Source: Mytilus trossulus
Taxonomy: Eukaryota; Mollusca; Bivalvia; Mytilida; Mytilidae
Direction: 5' to 3'
Assembly: GCF_036588685.1 (NCBI RefSeq)
Contig: NC_086382.1
Location: 5,245,001 to 5,309,000, forward strand
Length of the DNA stretch: 64,000 nt
Shown: positions 1 to 12,086 of the stretch, in pieces
Layout of the letters: each line of letters opens with the position of its first letter
How positions within the stretch are numbered: position 1 is the stretch's first letter
The notes under the pieces: model-generated
Told to the model about the DNA's origin: nothing
Databases searched by the model: none
What the model saw: only the letters and a program-made list of their open reading frames with translations
Program-made: the position numbers and the translations under genes

Positions 1-1560
1 ATTTTTCAATGTAATTACTTTACTAATTTTTTTTTTATAATCTGTCCATCTTTGTTTTCAATGCAAACGGTAGCGTTCATTTGGTCCAACATTTGAAACA
101 ATAATTTGGGTTGTTATGCCTTTGTTTACCTCAGTTTTAAATTGTAACCCGGATTTGTTTTATCTATGTGTATGTATGTTCACGTTTGTGTTTGTTGCAC
201 TCCACTTTATTGTTCCTGTTGCTCCTTTTTTTCCTCTTATAGTTGGTGTGTTTTCTGGTTTTAGTTTGTAACCTGGATTTGTTTTCTCTGAATCGATATA
301 TGACGATTGAACAGCGGTATCACGTTAAATTAAAAAAAAACTGAACTCTTAGAGGAAAGGGTCAAAACCGAAAGTCCAATATCAAATGAAAAAATCAAGA
401 GCACAAACACATTGAACGAAATGACTTGGTCATGTTGGTATTTGAAGGTATTTTCTTATGTAGAAAATGGTGGATTGAATCTGGTTTTATAACGCTAAAC
501 TTCTCACTCATATGGCAGTCGCATCAAATTCCATGATATTTAAAAAAAAAAACGGTATATAATATTTACTGCTGCAAGTATTTCTAAGGTGAGGTTTCTC
601 TTGTTATTATTTTAATTTTCGTCTAAAAACTGATCGGATAAGTCAGGCCATTTAAAACTGACTTTTACAATTTATTACTGTTTAAATTCCAGATAAGCAT
701 ACTTAGACAAGGTTTAAGGATGTTTACTTCTATGGTTTTGGAATTTTTGCCTGATTTTTCGGAATTTTCTGGGTTTATTCATAACAAAATTTGCCCACTT
801 AAACCTACTTTTCTTTTCATAATTCTTTTACATATAGGTTACAGAGCCATACTTGGTAATTTCGTAAAATCTTTGTTATATTTTTATAGTTTTTGAAAGA
901 AAAGAGGTGCCAATGTAAAATGAATGAAAAATATAAAGAGAATTATTTCCTGCCAAATTTTTAATTGCTTAAATCTTTAAAATAAACAAACAGATCCTTT
1001 ATTTTCTCTGCTTTTTAAATTCTACTGAGCATTAATCATTGAGATTCAAATAAGTTTTAGACAGAACGAACAGAAATAATAGTGTTATCATATCAAGAGG
1101 CAATCAAGCAAAAAGAGTTATGTTTGATTAAAAAATCAGATACATACCTTTGAAAGGATTTTTCTTCATCTTAAAATTATTGGATTGATTTCTTATACTG
1201 TTATGCATATGTCATATGCAGGTTATGTTCTGTAATTTGTTGTAATGGGTTTGTTTCGCTCTTTACTGTGATTTCAAGATGATCAACAAAAATATTTCTT
1301 TGCAATGAGTATGGTCAAAGTGTGAATATAAACCATTAAAATGATGTATTTGCGCCAGCAGTGGTTTGGTCTATAAGATACTTTCCAGCGATGCTCGAAT
1401 AATAGATAAAGGCTAAAAAGGCCAAATAAAGTATGAAGTTGAAGGGAATTTAGGACCAAATATGCCTTAAAATTTATAGGCAGCCATTTTTTCACTAATT
1501 TCATTTACTATATTGATACAATACTAAAATAACATTGATCTGCCATAGATGCACAATCTT
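1..1560. other. Left edge, no gene seen; repeat fragments and expected P450 intron
   Basis: If P450 copy 1 is intact beyond the window, this is its intron 7, but no I-helix exon comparable to the one at 30752-30856 of copy 2 is present. Bases 120-345 are copies of the T-rich dispersed repeat with the pieces TGTAACCCGGATTTG and GAACAGCGGTAT. A decayed ribozyme-element copy lies at about 1352-1500. Confidence 0.6.
1352..1500 (-). mobile_element. Decayed hammerhead-ribozyme element copy
   Basis: On the minus strand the body (GAAGTTGA, GCCAAATAAAGTA on plus) aligns with the copy at 57968-58115. The ribozyme core at 1352-1396 is recognisable (GAGCATC, GCTGG, AGACCAAAC, CTGCTGGCGC), but CTGATGA has become CTGGAAA and GAAA has become CAAA, so it should not cleave. 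Confidence 0.6.
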
Positions 1561-1562
1561 AC

Positions 1563-1775
1563 CCCTAAATATATCTAATATGATTTGTCTTAGATGTGTG
1601 TCGAATCACTGAAATAACATGCACGATCTCACCACTAAAAAAATCTAATATAGTTTGTCTAAGATGTGAATCAGCTATCTTACCACTAAATATATCTAAT
1701 ATATTTTGTCTAAGATGTGTTTCAGCTATCTTACCACTAAATATATCTAATATAGTTTGTCTAAGATGTGTGTCA
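1563..1775 (-). repeat. Tandem duplication spanning exon-7 3' end and splice donor of P450 copy 1
   Basis: Four diverged units repeat the last about 40 bases of exon 7 plus the first intron bases. Candidate donors (last exon base) fall at 1735, 1684, 1633 and 1563, so the first three are exactly 51 bp (17 codons) apart and keep the frame open: the peptide block HLRQTILDIFSG recurs. Units nearer the left edge are more diverged. Not present at the matching place in P450 copy 2 (31741). Confidence 0.85.
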
Positions 1776-4700
1776 GATAACTGAGATAACATTTCCACGT
1801 TCTCCTCTTGTTCTGCTTCTTTTCTTGCTGTATCAAGGAATCAGTAAAATCTCTAATATTGTCTGGAAAAAAGTAAAATCACAAAAATACTGAACTCTGA
1901 AGAAAGTTTAAAACGCAAGGTCCCTAATAAAATGGCAAAATCAACAGCTCAAACACATCAAACGAAGGGATACCAGCTGCGATATTCTTGGCTTGGTACA
2001 GACGTTTTCTAATGTAGATAATGAAAAGAAGTATAAATAAATAAAATTTTGAAAGATTTAAATTTAATCAAATTATTAGAAATAATCTATGACATTTTAA
2101 TTTTGTGAGTGTATACAAATCTATAGAAACAAAAACATGCTTTTAGATGTAGTTATTAATTTCAAAATTATCACCAGAACAAAACATACACATTGAAGAT
2201 TCTTCCTTATAGATAAGTTTAATAAAAAGAACTGAAAAAAGCGCTTGTGAAACAGAAACTGATCACTCTTTATTTTGTTCAACCCATCATTTTTTTCTTG
2301 AAAAATGTCCTGTACCAAGTCAGGAATATGGCCATTGTTCATGTTATTGGTCGTTTCTGTGTGTGTTACATTTTAACGTTGTGTCGTTTGTTTTCTCTTA
2401 TATTTGAGTGTGAATTCACATTACTTTCAGACGTTTTACGGTACTTTTCTTTCCCAAATTCATGTATTCGGTTTTGATGTTATATTTGTTATTCTCATCG
2501 TTTTTTGTCTAGTCTGTTTCTGTGTGTGTTACATTTTAATGTTGTGTCGTTGTTCTCCTCTCATATTTAATACGTTTCCCTCAGTTTTAGTTTGTTACCC
2601 CGATTTTGTTTTTTGTCCATCGATTTACGCGTTTTGAACAGCAGTATACTATTGTTGCCTTACGCGTTTTGAACAGCAGTATACTACTGTTGCCTCTATT
2701 CAAGTGCTCTGGGAAGACTACCCTTTAATGGGTGTTTCCTTCTTTTAATTATGGTGGCGTTTTTTGAATTTCATATTTATTTTGTTTGTCTTCTTTGTAT
2801 TGTCTCCCCTTCTTATAATTGTTTCTACAGATAACTACTACATAAGTATTACGAAATTGTATACCGTATAGCGGGTTATTTTCGCGGGTGTAAAATTTCG
2901 CGATTTACATTGAATAAGGTATACGAAATATTTTGGCGGTTATTATTTTGGCGGATTTAAAACTTTCATCAATACCTTTGCATGTACACTTTTAAATTGG
3001 CGGAATTTATTTTGGCGATTTTGTTCTATCCGCGAAAATAAGCTAAAATTTACACCCCGCGAAAATAACCCGCTATAAGGTAATACAGTTGAAAATGGCA
3101 GACAAAAACAATATTGTAAGTATTACAAAATGCATTAATTTGAAGGAAAAAAATGGCCCACAAACAATACTGTAAATGTAGTAAACTGTAGATTACTGTT
3201 TAAAAAAGATCAAGTTATAGTGTTGACTGATGCATTAATTCTGCTTGCATTTACTTATAATTAGTCACTGTAGTTTAGAAAATATTTCATTTTGGTCATA
3301 CATAGAGCAAAGAAAATGAGATCTTTTGTAACGCAGAAAGTAAACTTCAATACATTGTTTTGATAAATAAAAAAATAGATAGTGTTTATTAGGAACTAAA
3401 AATATTGATATTAACATATTGTCAATACTGTCAATGAAGATCTTTCAGTTTTTCTTTGCCCTAGCTGTATATAAAACAATTAGATTTTTTGGAAGGGTCT
3501 TTTATGTACATGTATTTGTTTTTCTTATTTATACTTTGTTTGTGTTGCATTTACTCTTTCTCCTGTATTTTTATAATCAATATGTGTAAAGAAAACATAT
3601 AAGACTTGCTGACATACCAGAGCTAAAGGTTTTGTCATGTTCCTGAAATTTCCTTTTGACTAAAGAAATAATTTCATCAAACATTTTAGTAACTGTTCTG
3701 TACTTATTTGTTGTCCATATTTTATACATGATGGGGAACATGTCTTCAACAAATCCCTTTCCCACCATTTCTGTCGCATCCTTGTCCATTTTCATAAAGT
3801 TCACGAATTCAGGATCATCTAATTCAACACTAAAAGATATTTAAAAAAAATCCATTTGTACCCTGAACTGAAACATTTGCACAGCTTTTGGATCTATTTT
3901 CTAAAGCAAAATTTGAATAACATTATTCATGTAAAAGTCTTACATGTTCCTTAACTTAAATGCATATGAGATATTCTAAAACTGTGAAAAGACACTTAAA
4001 ATAAAACCCAAAGTAAAGACCACATAAGTCATCAACGCTAAAAAATAATCATAAATGAAACAACAGACTGAATAACATTGCCTTTAGGATGTTCGCTACT
4101 CGATTTCAAAATAACAAGCTATTTAAAAGACTATTAAACATTGATGATATGTAAATAAAGTAACTCAAAAAGCAGAAAAAATACGAAGACACCATGCGCT
4201 TGTTTTCGAGACATAAGTCATTGAAGATGTGGTGAGAATAGATTCTCTCTAGAATTTTCTTACATTAACATTGGCGGTTTTTTTTCTTTCAAAAATTAGG
4301 GGAAAAAAACAAGGATTTTATCAGATTTTCAAAGATAGCATTTAACACTATATGTAATTAAATTATGGAAAGAAAAGTAAAACTTAGCAGACAAAATTTG
4401 TAATGGCATTATGCATGTCTAGCAAGCACTTAAAAACAAATGCTAAATGACTGAAAAAAGAATTTTGACCTTTGAGCTATTGATCTCATATATTATCCCT
4501 GCTATAAAAAAAATTATGTACAACGGATACGAAAATATGCTCACATGAATATGGCTACAAAAAATTAGGGTGCTCTAATTTGATACGAAGTTCCTCAGAC
4601 AAACGCGGCGATATTATAATAAATGGTCAGTATGTGTAAATCTATGTTAGTGTTCGTTTAACGTGAGCGATGGATGTGAATAAATAGCTCAGTGTAACTT

Positions 4701-7700
4701 GATAACAAGAAGGCGGATACCAAGGAAGCTCTGATTTGAAGCTCCCGAGAAAATGTGACAGCAATTCCTTTTTTGGAAGAATGGACGGAAAGGTGTAAAA
4801 CAGTATAACATTCCATTCAGACCCAAGATATAACACATGGGAGGCATATTTCTTCGTATCTAAATGATGAGATAAACCTGTAATTGTCATAGATTTAAAC
4901 GTGTATCATAAAGTTAAAACTCTAAAAACAAATTGGATTATAAACGAAAAGGGAATACCTGAGGGCATAACTGAAAATCGGAGTACAAAGATTGGGTAAG
5001 TGTCTTTTTCTACTAAATTAGTCTTATCTTACTTATATCATTGTCACGAAACTTGATCTTTGTCATTCAACGGGAAATCCTCAAAAAGACAGCAAAAAAC
5101 TATTATAAAATCACGATTCAGATTGAACAACATATCAAACTACTTTGTCTGGTCTTGTAACTATTGTAATTAAGGGAATGTATCATACATTTTTTCAATT
5201 ATTGGAACTTGTTTGTGATTTCTTTTGCAATAAATAATTAAATACCGCACCTGAAATTTTACAGATGTCAAATCTTATTTCTCTAGCATACATTAAGCCT
5301 ATAATTGCAATGTGTTTACATTTGACAAAGAGGTTATATTAGACAACATAATGTTACATGTAGAAGTCGAAAGACGACAACATTTTTTACTGAATTTTTG
5401 TTTAAATAATTTTCAAATCATATTTATGTGATCAATTTCAAAAAGTCGTTTCTTTTTTTTTGCGTGGAAACAGCTGTTTTGTATTCCGAGCTTGTTTAAG
5501 TAATCTCAATTCCTGACAGTAAAACCATTTGACGTGTAATCAAAGCTGATACTTCAATGCTGTCTAAGTTAAGTTATGTTATTATTCCAAATTCTTTGGT
5601 TAGACATTTTTTCGAATTTAACCACTCACACATTATATCCATACACGCACTTAATCACTAGACAAACATGGCCCGAGAACACAGTTATTTCGTAGCGCAT
5701 TTTTTTCCGACAATAAATTCAAATTTTAAGAATCGCAACTGCTCTTTCTCAAAACGATTGTTAGTAGTGTACTACTAGTGGGGCCCATTATATCAAAATT
5801 TAAAGAAACTCCTACCAACTCTAACTGACAGCTTCTGACAAATTAAATTTGACCTTTTTTTACCTAACCAAATCACTACTTAACAAAAGGATTCAGCACC
5901 CAAATTTTTCAACATGTAATTTCATTCCCCTTCTTAATATTTCATGTATTAAATATCAAGAAATAAATTGGGAAAGTGTATCAAATAAAAAAAGGCAAGT
6001 TATACACTGTTCTCACTAGGGACTATATTCGTAGACAACGAAAACCAGACAACGAAAACCAAAGGATGATAACTGTGTCCCTTGGATCACATGCCAGAAG
6101 CGCAGAGCTGAAGTGCTGAAGTGCTGAACTGTAATACAATTCAAACCTTATAATACATTGCTTACCTTTCTCCGAAACACACAGCATTGAGAATATTGAA
6201 CACCATTAGATCTATGTAGTTTTCGGGATTAAATGCACCTTTTTCTTTGGCCATTAAAGGTAAACATTTATTCATCGAATCATGAAGAACTTTCTCCAAA
6301 TGATTTCCTGCCAAATATTGCCTACAAAAAAACGTGCCTTTGTTCTTAAAACAATTGTTTCACTTCCTTCATCTATTATCCTCAGCAATAGTAATTGTGT
6401 CATGTTATTCATGTTTTGTAAAGCGAGTCAGACGCAACATATTTATAAAGTGTTTAATATAAAGTAGACCCTTTCTTGCCAAACAAATAGTTATTGAAGA
6501 CATTTTTCACAATAAGACATATATCATTTTGTGAAACCAACTGTCATATATAACTATCATTACAATCTGCTTCTATTCAAAAGAAGGGAAAATCTGTCCC
6601 ATTCAAATCCAATATTTTAAAATTAATATTTCAGATCACGAAAGACATTTTACGTTAAATTCACAATACTACATCTTTGTTTTCATTTATCAATGAGATT
6701 TAAACATCAAGAACATGTGTGAGACGGTTTTGATAAATTCACTTGTTTCTATCTAGAAAATATGTTTCTATTCAGAAGGCACACCAACTGTTTAGCTAAG
6801 GTTTGCGTTGCTTAGTATTTAGTAGTTTTCCCTTTTTCAATTATCTGGGTTGGTTTGTTTTAATCCTTTACTGGGGAGTGCTATGTGCTATTGCATTATC
6901 AGTTTATCTTTACCTTATGAGCTTATCAGTTTATCTGCAACTAAACTATGAGCTTGAGCATATTGTCTGCAGCCTTTTTACAAGATAGTTCAATTAAATT
7001 ATAAATATGTCTTCCTTCTTATTTATTAATAACATAATGGATTCGTAATCATGGTAATCTCTATTTCATTTCATTTTATTTTTATATTAGACATTGACTT
7101 AAAGATTATGAAAGATTACTTATTCAATATACCATTTATTCGAGGTAAAAGTACAGTTCATTGAAATACTAACTACAAGACAGAGTAAAAAACACTAAAT
7201 TAAATAGAAATAATAAATCAAACTTCTACCTTAAAGCCTTTCCAGCAATTTTTCTGTGCAATTTCCATGTTGGTGTATAATTGGCAAATGCAATATCTTT
7301 TCCTCCTTCGGTCAACACGTCAACTTGAATGAAAAATGTTGGAACTGATATGAAATTTTTTTATCACAAAACAATATATTTTCAAGATACACGAAATAAC
7401 TGTATGTTAAAAGACGGTTCCGGCTCGTCGGGAATTTTTTTCTTTTATCAAAAATGAAATTGTTAAATGTTAATATTTTTTTTACATAAAATGAGTAATT
7501 CACAATTCAGTTACCGTTTCTTATATTTCATAGGAATAGTCATTTCCGAATCACCGATACATGATGTTTCTAAATTTCGTTTTTGTTTGGTAAAGGGGAA
7601 AAGAATAAGATAAAACTGTTGTTAATCAAATATAGCATAATGTTTTACAAAACTAACATTACAACCGGTAAATCGCCTTATTATAAATTTACATTATGAA

Positions 7701-10700
7701 TATGTAAAAACATATATTTTCAAATTCAAATAGTTAACAAAGTATAAGAAACATTAAAGCATGATTTACAGAACTTCTAGCTGAAACAACTAATTTTTAA
7801 ATACATCCGCAATTGAAAATATGCATATAAAAGTATTTAGTCTTTTTTTACCTGAATGAATAGAGGGTCTATTGGCGAAATCAGCTTTGCTTTTGACTAA
7901 TGCTTCTGTGACGCTGTTGATATCATTCAAAACAACCGTCTGATAAGGTCCTGTAAATCAAAATAAAGTTATGTACACATTGTTGTCTCACAATAATCTA
8001 ATATAATCATTGAAACTTGGAAAGCACCACCGGACTGCAGGCATCCAAATGTTTGTCTTACAATCATCTGAAATAATAATTGAAACTTAGAATGCACCAC
8101 CGGACTGGAGGTTTCCAAATGTTTGTCCGGTTTTCATGAATGTCAAGGGAAACAAAGAATAGAAATATCGACCGAGTGCTATGATATATACATATTGCAG
8201 AAATATGTAGCACATGGTCAAATTCAACAATACAATATGAAAACATGCAGATCGGCACCAACTTATATTTCAAGTGTAACACTGCTGTCGACATAATTCC
8301 AAACGAAACAAATTGGGTTTGTGGATTTCAAAAACGAACTTAAAATGCATTTTTTTAAAAGCATTTGAAAAGTAAGTTATAGTCTTCTAGTTCGTATACT
8401 GGAATATAAAATCAGAAGGAACCTCACAAATTGGTTGTTTTCTTTTCTCATCGGAAATAAACAGGTGTAGGTGACTGGGAAAACTCATTGCATTTTGATG
8501 TAGAATTTGGAGTACCCCAAGGCTCATCTAGAACTTTTAGAACTTAATAGAGCATAGAAGATATTATATAAATCTATAAAGCATAGAGTATGGATACCCA
8601 TACAGTTCTCTTGAGTCATGGCTGTATTTAAAACGTTTAAGATAAAGTACCTTTTATATTTTTCTAGAATAAAGTAAAACTGAAAATAGCTTTCTCACTA
8701 ATGACATATATATGTAATTTAGTGGGATAATAATGCATGAACTTAAATTAGAAAAAAATCCACTCACTTTATTCAACAGCTAGAGCCATGGGGTGTGAAA
8801 AATGATTATATAATGAATATGATTTTTTTTTTATATAATTCATATATAACATATAGTATTATACCAGGAACATATATATATATATTGATATACTGTTCTC
8901 AAATAATATGTACATTGTACCATCAGAAACATATGATGATGTATAACCGTTTCTGGTAACATTATATATACACTGAAATATGTGTTATAATGAAGAATTA
9001 AAAAAAAAATTACCATGTTGACCTGATATATAAATCCTCAATCATCAAACGCAGCTTTAACAATTGTAAAAAAGAATGTATTCATTATAAAAGAGATCTA
9101 CATGTAATTTACCAATAGGTAAACTAGATGCAGATTGAACAATCATCTATGGTAAAATTATTGAATGACTGCTAGAACCTAGAAGATGAAAAGGGAACAA
9201 GCACAAGCAATATTATATTATGAAGTGCAGATATTATCTTCATTCATTTGAAATTACATCTGAAAGCTACAAAATAAGGATCTGACTCTGTTCAAACTGT
9301 TTTCCTCTGTTATTTATCTATGATATATCTGATCTCAGAATGTTTACACTGAACAGGGATGTCTATATAAGTTCTTGCACTGAACTTGCAAATTTGTTCA
9401 CTGATTTAGGACAAAACCTGACAAGTGTCACAATAAATTACACCTGGACTTCCCAAAAAATGATGCACTGCTAAAGGGATGTAATTTTGATGTATTAACT
9501 GTCTTCTGATTGGTTAAAATTATTAGTTTTATTTTCAATGTTGTGAATTTTGATTGCGACACGCCCACTCTGACGTTGTGTATTCATACGCCAACATGGG
9601 TGTACGTTATTATTGTTAATATAAATAACATAAGATGTTCTGTGTGCCTTTGTTTTTGATAGAAATTTATTTATAATGAATGGCAATAAATTATTTTGAT
9701 TTTATTGAACCATAAAACTAATTTTTGACTCTTCACATTTTACATATAACATCTCACTTTGTAAAAACAGCTGTTATCAAACCACGTCTCTTTTAAGATG
9801 ATATATACTATTCAAAAATAATTTGATTTGTTGACATACTGGTTCCCAGATATAATATATAAATTTCATCTCATAGAGACATACATTGGGACTGTTACCA
9901 GTATAAAAACATATTATATTTACAGAAATACAACCTATATGTAACAAGAGCATGAGCATTCTACAATCTAGTATATAGTACAAGATGCACCGACAAATAA
10001 AAGGGAGATAATCTAGAATATCATGTTCCTTTAAATACAAAATAGTCATGAAACGAAAACAAAGAAGTTAGACTCGAGCCATCAAAACAACTAAAGGGTA
10101 AAGTTCCAAATTCCAGTAATATTGAGTGATTTCAACATAAATATATTAATTTCGATTCACGAATCAGAAATTTGAAAGCCCTCCCTACTAGAAAGGTAGC
10201 AGCACTGTCACGCAGTCGAAACTTTTAGAACTTCGGTGTCAAAGCCGTTCTAAAGTTTAACAGTTCGGGGGTTAGAAGCAGTGGTCCGAATTTATACTTA
10301 AGTCGTTACTGCTTTTAGATTGAAGACATTTTCTGGTAGAAGAAGATGCAAAAACAGTATTGACAATTCAGGGTGCATGATATAATGTTTAATAGGAAGA
10401 AACATATTTTTTTTAAACTAGCAAATATCGTAAAAAGACTCTATAAACACAGCTGTAACATATGTTGCCTCACCAATAACACTGTTTAAGTCCTTACATT
10501 GAACTCCTAATATTGTTATTTCTAGTATCTCTAAATTCATTATACTTACCTAGACTAACAGTGAAGACTGGTCCATATTTCTGTGTAAATTTTCCAAATA
10601 TTTCATGAAGAAACTTAGCTTGGATAACTGAAATTAATTTAATCATACAATTACTCTCTGCTATACATAAAGGTTTGGATGAGGTTTACAGAATATAAAA

Positions 10701-12086
10701 TAATGGGCAAAAAATGAAGAAAAAAGTACAAAACAACTTAAGAAAAAAAGAAAAATAGGCAAACAAAATGAAGAATAATTACATAAACGGTACCAATTTT
10801 CCTGCACCAGATGCGCATTTCAACAATACATGTCACTTCAGTGATGCTCGCGGCCAAATTAGTTGATATCCAAAGCTTATATAAAAGATGAAGAGCTATA
10901 ATCCAAAAAGTTCAAAAGTATAGCCAAATCCATAAAAGGAATCAGAGCTTTGCATAAGGGAGATACATTTCTTAATTTATAATAATTTCTAACATTTTGT
11001 AACAGCAAATTTTAATAACACAAAAAATACGTATTTTCATGCCAGTACCGAAGTACTGGCTACTAGGCTGGTGATACCCTCGGGGACTAAAGCAGAGTGG
11101 AATGTTAGAATAAAAAAGAAAAGATATAACGAGAAGGAATATAAAGAATAAAGAAAAATGGTCTTACTCTAATATGAAAGAATAAAGAAAAATGGTCTAA
11201 TATGTAAGAATAAACAAATAAAGGACCCCCATTCTAGACCCTCATAGATATACTTACACGACGGGTGTCACTTGTGGGACAGGATCTGCTTAACCTTCCG
11301 GAGCATTTGAGTTCACCCCTAGTTTTTGGTGGGGTTCGTGTTGTTTATTCTTTAGTTTTCTATGTTGTGTCATGTGTACTATTGTTTGTCTGTATGTCTT
11401 TTTCATGCCTTGTCAGTTTATTTTCGATTTATGAGTTTGTTTTTACCGTCCCTTTGGTATCTTTCGTCCCTCTTTTACATCCGTAAATATTGAGCAAAGA
11501 ACTGGTTACAAACACTATAACGGATGCATATACTTTACAAATTAAGAATAGGTTTAAATCTCCTATGTTTCATAAAATACTTAAGTTCTTTTGAATTTCA
11601 AAAATGCATCAGAAGGTAAACTTTTGTTCAGGTAGTTGCAACTATGGTTTTAGCACAATAAATTTATTTCACGAATTTCAACTGCAAGTTGAACCAACAA
11701 CGTTAAAATAAGTCTTTATAGTACATGTAGGAACTAGAAGTTATGGTCATTTGGGTAAGACGAAGCATGTATTTGTTTAATGCATAAAAACAATATGAGT
11801 CACTTGGCATAGATATATTTCTTTATAAATTATAAATCAACCGTATTTCCTTCATCATGTTCATAATTTCCAATCAGAATCCAGTAAAATGATATTACCT
11901 TCAAAACTTTCAATCAGAGGTAAGCAAAATGATATTACCTTCATAACTTCCGATCAGAGGCCAGCAAAATGGTCCTGGCGGAAGATTGTATTTCCATCTT
12001 TGTCTGAGTTTGTATACAACAAGTACAACTAGTAATCCAATTAGAACTGTTTGGACATTTAACGCTGATAGAATCGAATACAACAT
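1735..12086 (-). CDS. Cytochrome P450 (clan 2), copy 1; partial at 3' end, frameshifted in exon 7
   Basis: Haem-thiolate monooxygenase, predicted to be anchored in the ER membrane; the substrate cannot be read from sequence. Exons in coding order: 11939-12086, 10550-10627, 7852-7950, 7230-7323, 6166-6321, 3618-3829, 1735-1862, all with AG/GT borders and matching phases. Exon 1 encodes an N-terminal membrane helix, basic residues and the hinge LPPGP. Exon 4 carries the helix-C motif WKLHR. Exons 2-6 have the same lengths as in the complete copy at 27922-38420 (78, 99, 94, 156 and 212 nt). The start was chosen by alignment with that copy; in-frame ATGs lie further upstream. Exon 7 is 128 nt where the phase requires a multiple-of-three offset, and it lacks one base near 1829-1833 relative to copy 2, so the frame breaks. 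The I-helix, ExxR and haem exons would lie left of base 1 and were not seen. It could be a recent pseudogene or a consensus error. Confidence 0.85.
2250..2700 (+). repeat. T-rich dispersed repeat with internal tandem copy
   Basis: Carries the blocks ATGTCCTGTACCAAGTCAGG, TCTGTGTGTGTTACATTTTA (twice, about 165 bp apart), GTTTGTTACCCCGATTTTG and TTTTGAACAGCAGTATAC (twice). The same blocks in the same order occur at 54822-55075 and partly at 120-345, 29812-29870, 31180-31385 and 54022-54120. It makes several short open frames that are not genes. Confidence 0.75.
2862..3081. mobile_element. MITE with about 30-bp terminal inverted repeats
   Basis: The left end TATAGCGGGTTATTTTCGCG and the right end CGCGAAAATAACCCGCTATA are exact inverted copies; TATTTTGGCG motifs repeat inside. 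About 220 bp with no coding capacity. A typical non-autonomous DNA transposon; the superfamily is not determined. It lies in the intron between exons 6 and 7 of P450 copy 1. Confidence 0.85.
5670..6088. mobile_element. Inverted-repeat element, copy 1 of 3 (older)
   Basis: Matches the two 453-bp elements at 57008 and 58975 over its whole length, with deletions (419 bp). The left end GGCCCGAGAACACAGTTAT and the inverse of the right end share the ACACAGTTAT core. It ends 78 bp downstream (in gene direction) of P450 exon 5, within an intron. Confidence 0.8.
9758..9935 (+). repeat. Dispersed repeat, pair with 56486-56665
   Basis: Shares with 56486-56665, in the same orientation, CACTTTGTAAA-ACAGCTGTT, CAAACCACG, ACTGGTTCCCAGATAT-type and ATAGAGACATA blocks and a GTTACCAGTA end. 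The blocks GGTTCCCAG and CTGG...TTACCAG are partly inverted. No coding potential. Confidence 0.6.
10790..11100 (-). mobile_element. Hammerhead-ribozyme element, second subfamily
   Basis: On the minus strand, reading from 11100 down: CCCCGAGGGTATCACCAGCC, then a perfect hairpin GCCAGTAC-TTCG-GTACTGGC (11041-11060), an AT-rich body, and a hammerhead fold at 10804-10847. Same block order as the complete copy at 43365-43758, with stem bases changed on both sides. Confidence 0.75.
10804..10847 (-). ncRNA. Hammerhead ribozyme variant with U at core position 9
   Basis: Reading the minus strand: stem I GCATCA pairs with TGGTGC; core CTGAAGT; stem II GACA/TGTT with loop TGTAT; GAA; stem III ATG/CAT around CG; cleavage-site C. 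All core bases match the hammerhead consensus except A9, which is T. Relative to 43682-43725, stems I and III change on both strands and stay paired. Activity is doubtful because A9 is normally conserved. Confidence 0.65.
11264..11487 (+). repeat. Dispersed repeat (GGATCTGCTTACCC...TTTGGTATCTTTCGTCCC), plus-strand copy
   Basis: The reverse complement occurs at 16962-17165 over about 200 bp (blocks AGGATCTGCTTA, GGGGTTCGTGTTGTTTATTC, TTATTTTCGATTTATGAGTTTG, CCCTTTGGTATCTTT). More diverged copies are at 27466-27680 (+) and 29000-29160 (-). The 73-codon open frame in it is not a gene. Confidence 0.8.
11861..11980 (-). repeat. 40-bp tandem triplication spanning exon-1 3' end and donor of P450 copy 1
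   Basis: Three 40-bp units at 11861-11900, 11901-11940 and 11941-11980 share the core ATCAGA...AAAATG. The rightmost unit is coding (end of exon 1, PLIGSYE) and the next two are intronic. The unit carries the donor GAAG/GTAATATC, so a second identical donor exists 40 bp downstream at 11899; using it would shift the frame. Confidence 0.85.

Larger units (their letters stand above)
10673..11244. mobile_element. AT-rich element with GGTTTGGATG / TCTAGACCCTC ends, carrying a ribozyme element
   Basis: The ends resemble the MITE at 14978-15195 (AGAGGGTTTGGATGGGG and inverse), with similar AAGAATAAAG-type low-complexity interior. The span 10790-11100 inside is a separate insertion: a minus-strand hammerhead element copy. 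Boundaries are approximate. Confidence 0.5.
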
